Shown in pieces: positions 1-8,977 of a DNA stretch of 19,413 nucleotides. The DNA comes from Nitrospirota bacterium (lineage in GTDB: Bacteria > Nitrospirota > CAKKRA01 > 9FT-COMBO-42-15), in NCBI GenBank assembly GCA_016214425.1, contig JACRON010000113.1:1-19413 (forward strand), given 5' to 3'. How positions within the stretch are numbered: position 1 is the stretch's first letter; every line of letters begins with the position of its first letter. A program made the translations under genes and the position numbers. Below the pieces are notes generated by a model. The model was given only the letters and a program-made list of their open reading frames with translations. It did not search any database and was not told the origin of the DNA.

Positions 1-1155
1 GCACTGTTCCATATCTAAGGCTTATCATCTGATTAAGTCCGCAAGGTTCGTATCTTGAAGGTATTAGAAACATATCAGCGCCTGCTTCAATCTTGTGGGC
101 AAGCGTGTCGTCAAAGGTTATCTTTGCGCTAATCTTATCAGAATACTTCTTAGAAAGATTTTTTATAATATTATGGTATTTCTCATCCCCTGTTCCAAGT
201 ATTGTAAACTGAATATCCATCTTCATCAAATCATCTGCTGCCTCTTCCCATATATCCCATCCTTTCTGGCTGCTGAGCCTTGATATCATCCCGATTACCG
301 GAATATCCTGCGCTATCGGAAGTTTGAATCTTTTCTGAAGGTCTTTTTTGCATTCTCTCTTTCCAGTGATATCCTTTATTGAATAGTTTTTAATTATATA
401 TTTATCGTCTGAAGGATCCCACTCTTCATAATCAATCCCGTTTATAATTCCATATATTTTATCTGATTCCTTTTTCAGCAAGCCCTCAAAGCCGTATCCA
501 TATTCTGGCGTCTGGATTTCATCACGATATTTTTTGCTTACTGTTGTGATAATATCTGAGAAAACAATGCCTGCCTTTAGAAAACTTATCTTTCCATAAA
601 ACTCTAAATATTCGGGTTTGAAATATTGAGGGCCAAGATTAAGCAAGTGCATATCTAAAGCCCAAAACAGGCCATGATATCCAAGATTGTGTATGGTAAA
701 AATAGTCCTGACCTTTTTAAAATCAGGATGGTCTTTATAATGGGTTTTTAAGAATAAAGGCACAAGCCCTGTCTGCCAGTCATGGCAGTGGATTATATCA
801 GGCTTAAGGTCAAGCGCATTTATTGCCTCAAGGGCTGCCTTAGAAAAGAATACAAACCTCTCTGCATTGTCAAAATAGTCTCCCTGCGGCGTTGAATAAA
901 TATAATCGCGGTAGTAATATTCATCCTTCTTAATAAAATAAACAATTCCTTTTTATTTGATACGGGTATCTCAATATGCCTGCCAGTAGACACAAGGTCA
1001 AATTGTTTTTCATCCACAACCTTATATTTTGGCGTAATTATGTAAACCCTATGGCCAAGTTTTTCTAATGCCTTTGGCAGGGCAGCAGCAACATCTGCCA
1101 GTCCGCCTGTTTTTGAGAACGGCGTTACTTCTGATGATACAAAGACTATCTTCAT
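1..1155 (-). CDS. glgA: Glycogen synthase GlgA (GT5), frameshifted and truncated at its C-terminus by the window edge
   Basis: Transfers glucose from ADP-glucose to the growing alpha-1,4-glucan; cytoplasmic. The start (ATG at 1155) reads MKIVFVSSEVTPFSKTGGL, with the KTGGL nucleotide-sugar binding motif typical of GT5 synthases. After about residue 70 the frame breaks near 944-957, beside a run of A/T bases. In the next frame the protein continues without a stop to position 1, showing HCHDWQTGL and, near the left edge, the catalytic-site motif YEPCGLNQM. About 385 residues are present; the family is about 480-490, so roughly 100 C-terminal residues lie outside the window. Restoring one base (for example a third G in AAAAAGG on the coding strand) would join the halves as NKKGIVYFIKKDEYY. 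The ATG overlaps the galT stop by 4 nt (ATGA), so it is translationally coupled and last in the operon seen here. The identity is certain; whether the frameshift is real or a sequencing error is open. Confidence 0.93.
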
Positions 1156-2004
1156 ATTTCTGCTTCCTTAAGATACTTTGCTGCCTCTTCAGGAGGGGTT
1201 GGATTGATATAAAAGCCGGAACCTGCCTCAAAGCCTGCAACATGTGTAAGCTTTGGCATTATCTCTATGTGCCAGTGATAATAGTCTTCGTATGTTGACT
1301 TCTCGTCTTTTAAAGGAGAGTTATGGATAATGAAATTATAGGGCGGATCATTTAATACCTTGCTCATCCTCTTTAATGACTCTGAGAGGATCCTTGCAAG
1401 GTTCTCCATGTTCTGTTTTTGTATATCCTCAAAGGATGCATCGTGCATCTTTGGCAGTATCCATGTTTCAAAGGGGAATCTTGGCGCATAAGGTGAGAGG
1501 GTGCGAGTGAGGATGTTCAAGTGTTGCCCCTGCCTCAAAGCCCTGATTCTTGAATATCAGTATGTAGCGGAACCTTGTATCCTTCTTTAAATCCATAATC
1601 CTGTCCCTGAATGACCAAAGGACATTCTCAACCTGTTTGACCGGAAGGGTGGCAAGGCTTTCATTATGTTCTGGTGTTTCAATAATTACCTCATGAGCGC
1701 CGATACCGCTCATCCTGTCAAAGATGCCGACACCTTCCCTGTGCAGATAGCCTTCAATCTGCAAAGCGGGAAATTTATTTGGAACAACACGCACACTCCA
1801 TCCAGAAGTATTTGGCTTTGAACCGTCGTTTCTGTATGCAAGCACCTCTGGCGGTGTCTTATCCTCATTATTAGGACAGAATGGACAGAAACCTCCTTTT
1901 AGTGTATCCTCACATTTGCGGATAAAATTGGACGGCCTCTTGCCCCGCCCTGTAGATATTATCACCCATCTGCCGATGATGGGGTCTTTTCTTAATTCAG
2001 GCAT
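1152..2004 (-). CDS. galT: Galactose-1-phosphate uridylyltransferase (GalT), disrupted by an internal out-of-frame deletion
   Basis: GalT exchanges UMP/UDP between hexose-1-phosphates (Leloir pathway); in glycogen clusters GalT-like enzymes feed sugar phosphates into nucleotide-sugar pools. The N-terminal half starts MPELRKDPIIGRWVIIST, contains a CPFCPNNE zinc-type motif, and runs to GATLEHPHS, which carries the His-Pro-His active-site motif. The C-terminal half resumes in another frame with PYAPRFPFETWILPK and continues to GFEAGSGFYINPTPPEEAA. In homologues some 50 residues (including a second Cys-x2-Cys-containing segment) lie between these two motifs; here they are missing and the frame is broken at about 1494-1508. 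As given, the gene cannot make an active enzyme. The start is supported by an AGGGGG ribosome binding site. The stop overlaps glgA by 4 nt. The family is secure; the true substrate preference (galactose-1-P or another hexose-1-P) is not. Confidence 0.88.
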
Positions 2005-2029
2005 GAGCTACCCCCTGTAAAGTCATTGA

Positions 2030-2125
2030 AAATTGTAAAATGCAAAATGAAAAATGTAAATTGTAAGAAGAGGGCGTATTTTTATAATTTTGCATTTCGC
2101 AATTTAATATTTGCATTTTTCATTT
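2030..2125. repeat. AT-rich intergenic inverted repeat between GH57 glucanotransferase and galT
   Basis: The spacer is built from variants of AAATTGYRAAATGCAAAAT and AAATGAAAAATGYAAAT. The segment 2030-2048 matches the reverse complement of 2087-2105 at 17 of 19 positions, and 2045-2056 is the exact reverse complement of 2114-2125, which runs over the stop codon of the upstream gene. The arms interlock rather than nest. There is no U-tract typical of a terminator. It looks like one member of a dispersed intergenic repeat family. Confidence 0.6.
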
Positions 2126-4264
2126 AATATTAAGCCTTATATTAACATCCCATTCCTCTCTCGGCTTCAAATTCAGTTTCCATATCGGCAGAAAGGTTGT
2201 CCCCTGATATGTGCGTTCAAAGCCCTCTTCAGACTGGGATATAGTCTCTATTGGATGCACCCACAATCCTGATTTTCTTGCATAAGATATATCTACCTTT
2301 ATTTCAGCCCATCTGTCAATAAGGCTTATTTTATCAATATCATAAAAATCACCTGAGACCGCCATCTGCCTTTTTTCATTTTCTCTATCCTGCAATATAT
2401 AATATCTGCTTTCATCATTCCCTGCCAAAAGTGTAAGGTTAAATTCTATGCCGAACATTATTTCAATCGGAATCGCCCCTGTATTTATTAGAGAATAGCT
2501 TACATCTATCATACCACTATTTCCATTAAAGGAGAATCTTTTTCTGATAGTTATTGGAACAGCTCCTTTTTCAGAATATATTGCCCCCTCCCTCTTTAAA
2601 ACAGCATATCCTTCAGTTCTGCCTTTAAAGAACGAAAACTCCTCAATAACATAAGGCTGATTTACAAAATCTCCGATTTCCTTATAATTGCTCCTTGCAA
2701 AGGATTCAAGTGTGGTGGATGAATCAATAAAATGGTCTAAAAATGAATAGCGATTGTACCAGTCATAATGCAGGAGTTCATCAAGGCCCTCTTCTTTGGA
2801 TTTTATTATATGATGTATTGAAACAGGCTCTGTTGAGCTTCCTTTGTCATTCTTGGCAGTCTTTAATTTATAATGATAGCCCTCCCTGCGCCTTGACATG
2901 ATATTGGAGAGATTAAATGCCTTTGGTTTAAAGTCAATTTCAATAATGCTGCCGCCATAGTCAGGCGATAAATAGGCATTTAGATGCGGATTGCCTATTA
3001 ATATTTCTTTGGAGCCGTCGCTGTTGTAATCAATTAATTCTGCCTCAAGATAACTCTCTTTTCCTTTATGTTTCTTTTCATCTGCTGCATTCTCGGAAAG
3101 TATAAGGTGTTTATAAACAGCATGCCGCAGATAATTCAGATAAAGCCCCCCGAACAGGCCGTGCCAGTATGCGCAATTGCACTGACCGCGGTAAAGCTCT
3201 TTTTTCGCTGCATCTTCCTTTACATCATTAGCCTTAAAGGCGCTGTTTACCTTCCTGCTTACATACAACATCTTCTTGTGCATATTATTCGCCTCTAAAT
3301 ATTTTGCAAGAAAATTGTCCCAAAAGCCGCCTCTGATGAAAGGCTTATATTCTTCTAATTTGCCCGCTGTTTTTAGTTCTTCTATGGTTTTTTCATACTC
3401 TTCTATTGCCTCTGCTGGCAGGGCCCATTCCATCATCTCCTCATAAGATGCAGTAGGCAGATAGACCCTGCCTGTGGGAGGATATTTATTTAGGAATTCA
3501 CTAAAGGTCATAAGATTAATCCAGTCAGAATTTTCATCAAGGGCAGCAAAAAACCTCTCAAGCCATTTCTCCTCAAAGACCCATTTATATGTGCCGGGCC
3601 AGACGCCAAATTTCTCTCCATCATCTGCATATGTGATGCCTATCTCTCCTTTTTCCTCTGCGGTTCTTTTTAGATATTCTATTGTCTCCTCAGGCAGCTT
3701 AAAGGGAATAAAGTATCTAAGAGTCTTATCAATCGGAAAGATGGCTATAGCAGAGTTTTCCCTTTCAGTCAGATAGTAGCCGTAGATGTCTTTATGCTTA
3801 AGCCCTGCATAGGTGAAGTGCGATTCATCAAGGATTGTATATTTTATATCAGAGGCTGAAAGGGTCTTTGGCAGGGAAGGGTCCCAAACCCTTTCAGCAA
3901 GCCATAGACCTGCTGAATTATATCCAAACCGTTCTTTAATAAACCTTGTATGCATCCTGATCTGGCCTATGGCATCTGCCTCTGGTATTATGGGCAGAAT
4001 AGGTTCATAAAACCCGCCTGTAAGAAGCTCAATCTGATTTTTATTGACAAGCGCCTTTATCCTTTCTAAAAAATCAGGCGCATTCCATTCCACCCATTCC
4101 CATAAAGGTCCTGTGTAGTGGAGTGTCAGCCTAATCTTTGGATGGTCTTCAAGGGCTTTAATAAATGGCAGATAGCATTTTTCATACGCCTCTTTAAACA
4201 CACCTTCAAAATTGCCGACAGGCTGGTGATTATGTATGCCAAGGAGAAGATTTATCTTTGCCAT
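2120..4264 (-). CDS. GH57 4-alpha-glucanotransferase (amylomaltase type)
   Basis: Cytoplasmic enzyme that moves maltooligosaccharide segments between alpha-1,4-glucan chains, remodelling glycogen or maltodextrins. The five GH57 regions are visible with ATG at 4264 as residue 1: HNHQP (11-15), GGFYEP (83-88), WLAERVW with E124, YADDGEKFGVW with D214, and LPTASYEEMMEW. The E and D match nucleophile Glu123 and acid/base Asp214 of the Thermococcus litoralis enzyme, known from the literature. Beyond the barrel come the middle and large C-terminal beta domains of this subfamily (DUF1925/DUF1926-like); 714 residues against about 660 for the archaeal enzyme. The start at 4264 is preferred over GTG at 4276 because GGAGG sits 5 nt before it and because the ATG shares one base with the upstream TAA (TAATG), implying coupling to the amylase-like gene. 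No frame damage seen. Confidence 0.92.
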   Translation of the reverse strand: MAKINLLLGIHNHQPVGNFEGVFKEAYEKCYLPFIKALEDHPKIRLTLHYTGPLWEWVEWNAPDFLERIKALVNKNQIELLTGGFYEPILPIIPEADAIGQIRMHTRFIKERFGYNSAGLWLAERVWDPSLPKTLSASDIKYTILDESHFTYAGLKHKDIYGYYLTERENSAIAIFPIDKTLRYFIPFKLPEETIEYLKRTAEEKGEIGITYADDGEKFGVWPGTYKWVFEEKWLERFFAALDENSDWINLMTFSEFLNKYPPTGRVYLPTASYEEMMEWALPAEAIEEYEKTIEELKTAGKLEEYKPFIRGGFWDNFLAKYLEANNMHKKMLYVSRKVNSAFKANDVKEDAAKKELYRGQCNCAYWHGLFGGLYLNYLRHAVYKHLILSENAADEKKHKGKESYLEAELIDYNSDGSKEILIGNPHLNAYLSPDYGGSIIEIDFKPKAFNLSNIMSRRREGYHYKLKTAKNDKGSSTEPVSIHHIIKSKEEGLDELLHYDWYNRYSFLDHFIDSSTTLESFARSNYKEIGDFVNQPYVIEEFSFFKGRTEGYAVLKREGAIYSEKGAVPITIRKRFSFNGNSGMIDVSYSLINTGAIPIEIMFGIEFNLTLLAGNDESRYYILQDRENEKRQMAVSGDFYDIDKISLIDRWAEIKVDISYARKSGLWVHPIETISQSEEGFERTYQGTTFLPIWKLNLKPREEWDVNIRLNIK

Positions 4265-6426
4265 TATACCCTCCACATGATCCTTTCAAAGTTTTCATCA
4301 GGCACAGTAAGGAGTATAAAACCCTTCTGCGGATAACGTTCTAACTCTATATCATTTTTCTCAAGTTTTATATTTATCTTTACGGTCTCCCCTGCCTTTA
4401 GCTTCATTTCAGAAAAAGGGATTGACATCTCTATTGTCTTATCTACCTTGATGCTTTCTATATCCTTTATCTTTTCTGTCCTGCCATTATATGCCTTAAT
4501 AAGTGAATAAGAGGCAATATCCTTTTTTCCAAAGGGGAATATTAGTCTGTATTCCTCATTATCAAAGATGGTTATCTGTGTTTCTATGTCCTCTTCAAGC
4601 TCCACATTTAAAATAGGGTCAATGCGGATATAGAGATGATTCAGGTCAAAACCATAGTATATTTCATCAAGAAACCTCTCTGTTTTATACATTGTTCCTC
4701 TGTGACGCGCGCTTATTATGCACCCTGCCTCAAGCCACTCAAAATAATCTGTTACCCTTCCATCAATTACAGGTGTTATAAAACCAACAGGCGCCTTTTC
4801 AGGCCTTACCTCATGGAACTGTATAATCGGGGTCTCAAGATAGGATGGCACATCCTTTTTTAGAATCCTGTAAACATTGGAAAGGTGCATCCTGAAGAGC
4901 CTGTCAAACTCCTCGTCATTATCGCTGTAAAAGTCGTCTCCATACCACCAAAACCAGTCGCTTCCCTCTGCCATGTATATCGCTTCATAACACCTGTTTA
5001 TATCCTCTGGTGAATATTGTCCTGCGGCTTCTGTCTCATTTAAAAACTCCCTTGTCCTTTTTAAATAGTCCCATCCGAGATTCTTTTCATAGGAGCCTAT
5101 CCATATTGCAAAATTGCTGTTTATCCATGAGCCTGAATGGATATTTTCCAGGGTATCAGCAGGCGGGTTTTCATTAAGATAGTCGCTTACCCTGACAGTT
5201 TCAATCCCTTCTGCGTCTGTCAGGGCTTTATAAAGATTTCTCAGAAAATCACCGCCATTGTTTGGATAGTGCTCCCATGGGTTTTCGCCGTCAAGTATTA
5301 TTGAAACAAGAGGCGCCTTGTCTGATAATGCATTTTTTATCTCATATAAGTGCTGGATAAGGTCGCTCGCTGCAGCAGCCTGAGGGTTCTTTGAATATGT
5401 AAAGCCGATCAGGTCTGAGAGCCCCTGGTCCCTGAATATAATTGCCACCTCTTTATCATGAAAGATTGCTTTATAAGGCTTATAAAGATATTGTGCCTTA
5501 TCCTTTTTCCCTATTGTCTTAAAGAGTATCCCTTCATCTGTTGCAGTCCATTTGATGCCTGAGTCGTGAAGAACCTGGATAATCTCAGGGCATACAGAGC
5601 CCTCTGACGGCCATATGCCGTTCGGCCTCTTTCCAAAGACCTTTTCATGATACTCTATTGCCAATCTTATTTGTGAAGCATCATCCTCATGGCTGCTGAA
5701 TCTTTCCGGCATTGGATTATCAGGAAGGCTTCGCCTTGAAATTTCTGTATTATAAAGCAGCGGCATGATGGGATGATAAAATGGCGATGTGCTAATCTCA
5801 ATCTGCCCCCTTTCCTCTGCTGCCTTATAAACAGGGATTATTTTTCTTAATACATCAAACTGAATATCAATAACCCTCTTTTTCTCATCCTCTGAAAAGC
5901 CTCTTCCCTTTTTCTTTAGCTCTCTGATTTCCTCGTATTCCTCATCAGCCTTAAAACCAAACCATGCAAGATTGAACCATACCTGCAGATCCATGATATC
6001 GTCGTCACGGAAGCCTTTTAAGGCATCGTCTATTGTATGCGAATATATATGCCTTCCCCTCTTTTCAAGGAGCCGCAGATAGCCTTTGTTAGGCGCTATT
6101 ATCGTCTCCCAATTTATCATAAAAAAATTGGTAAGGATAAATCTTTTTTCAGCGTCTGTTAAATCTGACGCTAACTTTATTGAATGCTCCAGAAATGTGT
6201 CTTTTACATTATTATCTATATATGCAGAGAGTTGTTTTAGCAGAGAAGGCACAAGATTAAAGGTAACCCTGATTTGTGGGAATTCATCAAGCACCCTTAT
6301 CATGTCATAGTAGCTTTTTGTTCCATGAAGCCTTACCCAGGGCATTGATGTCCTGTTTGTTAAAGGGTCAAGATAATAGGGCTGATGCATGTGCCACAGA
6401 AAGGCTATTTTGAGCCGTTTACTCAA
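4264..6426 (-). CDS. GH57 alpha-amylase-like glycoside hydrolase
   Basis: Retaining alpha-glucan hydrolase of the GH57 alpha-amylase/alpha-mannosidase group (COG1449 type), 720 residues, with no signal peptide, so cytoplasmic and likely acting on the stored glucan. Motifs seen: WHMHQP (11-16), STSPFYHPIMPL (about 212-223), NGIWPSEGSV with the probable nucleophile E275, and SIILDGENPWEHY with the probable acid/base D379. The C-terminal ~250 residues are beta-rich and resemble the extra domains of this subgroup. The start is TTG at 6426, overlapping the glgC stop by 8 nt, with GGA a few bases upstream; no later start could preserve the first motif. It lacks the branching-enzyme version of the motifs, so hydrolase or debranching-like activity is more probable than branching. 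Exact substrate is unknown. Confidence 0.85.
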   Translation of the reverse strand: MSKRLKIAFLWHMHQPYYLDPLTNRTSMPWVRLHGTKSYYDMIRVLDEFPQIRVTFNLVPSLLKQLSAYIDNNVKDTFLEHSIKLASDLTDAEKRFILTNFFMINWETIIAPNKGYLRLLEKRGRHIYSHTIDDALKGFRDDDIMDLQVWFNLAWFGFKADEEYEEIRELKKKGRGFSEDEKKRVIDIQFDVLRKIIPVYKAAEERGQIEISTSPFYHPIMPLLYNTEISRRSLPDNPMPERFSSHEDDASQIRLAIEYHEKVFGKRPNGIWPSEGSVCPEIIQVLHDSGIKWTATDEGILFKTIGKKDKAQYLYKPYKAIFHDKEVAIIFRDQGLSDLIGFTYSKNPQAAAASDLIQHLYEIKNALSDKAPLVSIILDGENPWEHYPNNGGDFLRNLYKALTDAEGIETVRVSDYLNENPPADTLENIHSGSWINSNFAIWIGSYEKNLGWDYLKRTREFLNETEAAGQYSPEDINRCYEAIYMAEGSDWFWWYGDDFYSDNDEEFDRLFRMHLSNVYRILKKDVPSYLETPIIQFHEVRPEKAPVGFITPVIDGRVTDYFEWLEAGCIISARHRGTMYKTERFLDEIYYGFDLNHLYIRIDPILNVELEEDIETQITIFDNEEYRLIFPFGKKDIASYSLIKAYNGRTEKIKDIESIKVDKTIEMSIPFSEMKLKAGETVKINIKLEKNDIELERYPQKGFILLTVPDENFERIMWRV

Positions 6427-7645
6427 GGACGGTTCCTTTTGATATTACTACTATCCCATTCGTCGAGACAAAAAATCTCTTTTTGTCCTCTTCAATATCA
6501 TAGCCTATTCGCATATTAGGCGGAATTTTGACGCCCTTGTCAATAATCGCTCGCTCAATCTTTGCGTATCTTCCTATTTCAACATCTTCCATTAAGATAG
6601 ATTCTGTTATAAAAGAGTAACTGTTGACCCTTACACGCGGAGAAAGTATGCTTTTATCTATATGCCCGCCGCTGATAATGCATCCCTCGCATACCATGGA
6701 GTCTGTTGCGATACCCATTCTCTGCTCCTTGTCCGCAAAGACGAATTTAGCAGGGGGGTAGGGGGGATAAAATGTCCTGATAGGCCATTTATAATTATAA
6801 AGATTAAATACAGGGGTAACAGCTATCAGCTCCATATTTGCTGTCCAATACGAATCTATTGTCCCCACATCACGCCAGTAACCCCGCTCAGGCTTGGACA
6901 TGCCTGGTATTATATTAGTCATAAAATTATAGGCAAAGGCGTTTCTTTTGTTAATCATAGCAGGCAGGATATTCTTGCCAAAATCATGAGAGGAGTCTTT
7001 GTCTGCTGCATCCTTTTCAAGCTCTTCCATCAATACCTTCGGGTTAAAGATATAATTTCCCATTGAGGCAAGCGCCCTCTTGGGTCTTCCTGGTATGTGC
7101 ATCGGGGTTTTTGGTTTTTCTTCAAATCCCTTGATTCTCCAGTCCTTTTCAATATCAATTACACCAAAGGCAGATGCCTCAGAAACAGGGACAGGCACAG
7201 TCGCAACTGTTACATCTGCCTTTTTCTGTATATGATAACGGAGCATCTGGCCGACATCCATCTTATAGATATGGTCGCCTCCAAAGATGCAGATATAGTC
7301 AGGGTCTTCATCATGGATGATATTCAGATTCTGATACACTGCATCTGCTGTGCCAAGATACCAGTGTGTGCCCCTTCTCATCTGTGCAGGCACAGGGTCA
7401 ATATACTGTCCTACTACAGAGGAGAGCTGCCATGCACGGTCTATATGCTCTATGAGGGATGAGGCCTTTACCTGGGTTAATATCTTTAACTTAAAGAAGC
7501 CCGAATTGACAAAGTTGCTCAAGACAAAGTCAATAATGCGGTATCGGCCTCCAAAGGGGACTGCTGGCTTTGCCCTCTCTTTTGTTAAAGGCTCAAGCCG
7601 AGTTCCAGCGCCTCCAGCAAGTATCATTGTTACTACATTGCCCAT
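6419..7645 (-). CDS. glgC: Glucose-1-phosphate adenylyltransferase (ADP-glucose pyrophosphorylase) GlgC
   Basis: Makes ADP-glucose from glucose-1-phosphate and ATP, the committed step of bacterial glycogen synthesis. The 408-residue protein starts MGNVVTMILAGGAGTRLEPL followed by KERAKPAVPFGG, the pyrophosphorylase signature, then GTADAVYQN, FGGDHIYKMDVGQM, FEEKPKTP and HDFGKNILP, all diagnostic of GlgC. The last ~100 residues are a left-handed beta-helix tail with typical hexapeptide turns, used for oligomerisation and allostery. Length is within the family norm and the frame is intact. The ATG at 7645 lies inside the end of the response-regulator gene (13-nt overlap) and its stop lies inside the following GH57 gene, so expression is tied to both neighbours. 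Confidence 0.96.
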   Translation of the reverse strand: MGNVVTMILAGGAGTRLEPLTKERAKPAVPFGGRYRIIDFVLSNFVNSGFFKLKILTQVKASSLIEHIDRAWQLSSVVGQYIDPVPAQMRRGTHWYLGTADAVYQNLNIIHDEDPDYICIFGGDHIYKMDVGQMLRYHIQKKADVTVATVPVPVSEASAFGVIDIEKDWRIKGFEEKPKTPMHIPGRPKRALASMGNYIFNPKVLMEELEKDAADKDSSHDFGKNILPAMINKRNAFAYNFMTNIIPGMSKPERGYWRDVGTIDSYWTANMELIAVTPVFNLYNYKWPIRTFYPPYPPAKFVFADKEQRMGIATDSMVCEGCIISGGHIDKSILSPRVRVNSYSFITESILMEDVEIGRYAKIERAIIDKGVKIPPNMRIGYDIEEDKKRFFVSTNGIVVISKGTVLE

Positions 7646-8976
7646 TTTCCTATCTTCCTGTAAAGTGTCCTCTTGTTTATCCCTAAAATAGCGGCTGCCT
7701 TGTTCTTATCACCCTTTACCTCTTGTAATATTCTTTTTATGTAAAAATCTTCAAATTCATTCAACCGCATCTTTTTATCTACAGCGTTCTTTAATATATT
7801 AGCCTCATTTTTCCGAAAATAATCAGGCAGGTCTGTCGGCTGGATGATGAAATGCCTTGACAGGGCAACTGACCTTTCAATTATATTTTCAAGCTCTCTT
7901 ACATTTCCTGTCCAGTTGTGTTTTATTAATATATCCAATGCCTCTTTATTTATGCCCCTTATCCCTGTATTCATCTCCTGAGAATATTTTTTCAGAAAAT
8001 GCTCTGTCAGAAGCGGGATATCCTCTTTTCGTTCAGCAAGGCTCGGAATTTTGATTGGTATTACATTCAGCCTGTAATAAAGGTCTTCCCTGAACCTCCT
8101 CTTTTTTACCTCGCTTTCTAAGTTTTTGTGTGTGGCAGCAATGATTCGTGTATCAACCTTTTTGAATTCATTTCCGCCAACAGGCCGTATCTCTTTATTT
8201 TCTATAACCCGCAGCAGCTTTGCCTGGAGATTCGGGCTCATGTCTCCAATCTCGTCTAAGAAGATACTCCCTCCGCTTGCCTCTTCAAAAAGCCCCTTCT
8301 TTGTAATGTGAGCGCCTGTAAAAGAACCTTTCAGGTGTCCAAAGAGTTCGCTTTCAAGCAGGCCGTCAGGTATGGCGCTGCAGTTTATTGCAATAAAGGG
8401 CATCTTTTTCCGCGGGCTGTTGAAATGGATTGCCTTTGCTACAAGCTCCTTTCCTGTTCCGCTTTCACCATATATAATAACATTGCTGTTTGTTGCAGAT
8501 ACACGTTTGATAAGCTCAAAGACCTCCAGCATTGTCTTGCTTTTTCCGACAATATTTTCAAATTGATATCTTTTTTCAACAACCTCTCTTAAAAGGAGGT
8601 TCTCCTTCTTTATCCTTTTTTCTTCAATAGCCTTTTTAATTATGACTTCAATATCTGATAGCTTAAACGGCTTTGTAATATAATGGTATGCCCCTCGCTT
8701 TATTGCCTCTACTGCTGTCTCAATTGTTCCAAAGGCAGTTATTATTATGACTACAGCATCATCCCTTATCTTTTTAACAGCGTCTAAAAGCTCAAGCCCG
8801 CTCACATCCCTCATCATCAGATCGCTTATAATCAGGTCATAGTCGGTCTCTTCTACATTTTTTATTGCATCACTGGCATTAGAGGCAGATTCTGCCCTGT
8901 ATCCCCTTTTTTGAAGATAATCCCTCAGTAATTCATTCATCTCTAAGTCATCTTCTACTATAAGTATGCTTTCCAT
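7633..8976 (-). CDS. NtrC-family sigma-54-dependent response regulator
   Basis: Cytoplasmic transcription activator with three domains. An N-terminal receiver carries the acidic pocket EDD (8-10), phospho-acceptor D52, T80 and K102. A central AAA+ sigma-54 interaction domain has Walker A GESGTGKE (170-177), the sigma-54 contact loop as GSFTGA (217-222, usual GAFTGA), Walker B SIFLDEIGD, and the RLNVIPI and GNVRELEN motifs. A C-terminal Fis-type helix-turn-helix (about 410-447) contains NKAAAILGINKRTLYRKI. Phosphorylation by the kinase encoded 1 nt upstream should trigger oligomerisation and open-complex formation at sigma-54 promoters. The 13-nt overlap with glgC makes the glycogen operon a likely target or co-regulated unit; no -24/-12 site was found by eye in the spacers. 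Family certain, target inferred. Confidence 0.93.
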   Translation of the reverse strand: MESILIVEDDLEMNELLRDYLQKRGYRAESASNASDAIKNVEETDYDLIISDLMMRDVSGLELLDAVKKIRDDAVVIIITAFGTIETAVEAIKRGAYHYITKPFKLSDIEVIIKKAIEEKRIKKENLLLREVVEKRYQFENIVGKSKTMLEVFELIKRVSATNSNVIIYGESGTGKELVAKAIHFNSPRKKMPFIAINCSAIPDGLLESELFGHLKGSFTGAHITKKGLFEEASGGSIFLDEIGDMSPNLQAKLLRVIENKEIRPVGGNEFKKVDTRIIAATHKNLESEVKKRRFREDLYYRLNVIPIKIPSLAERKEDIPLLTEHFLKKYSQEMNTGIRGINKEALDILIKHNWTGNVRELENIIERSVALSRHFIIQPTDLPDYFRKNEANILKNAVDKKMRLNEFEDFYIKRILQEVKGDKNKAAAILGINKRTLYRKIGKWAM

Positions 8977-8977
8977 A

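Noticed and set aside
936..960. Programmed ribosomal frameshift in glgA
   Set aside because: No classical slippery heptamer with a downstream stem or stop context is present, and GlgA is not known to use recoding; an indel error is simpler.
2005..2119. Terminator between the glucanotransferase gene and galT
   Set aside because: Inverted arms exist but are AT-only and interlocking, with no GC-rich stem and no clean U-tract.
4264..6426. GH57 glycogen branching enzyme
   Set aside because: The first motif is WHMHQP and the nucleophile motif is GIWPSEGSV, as in the COG1449 amylase group, not the HxHLPY and WLPE forms of GH57 branching enzymes.
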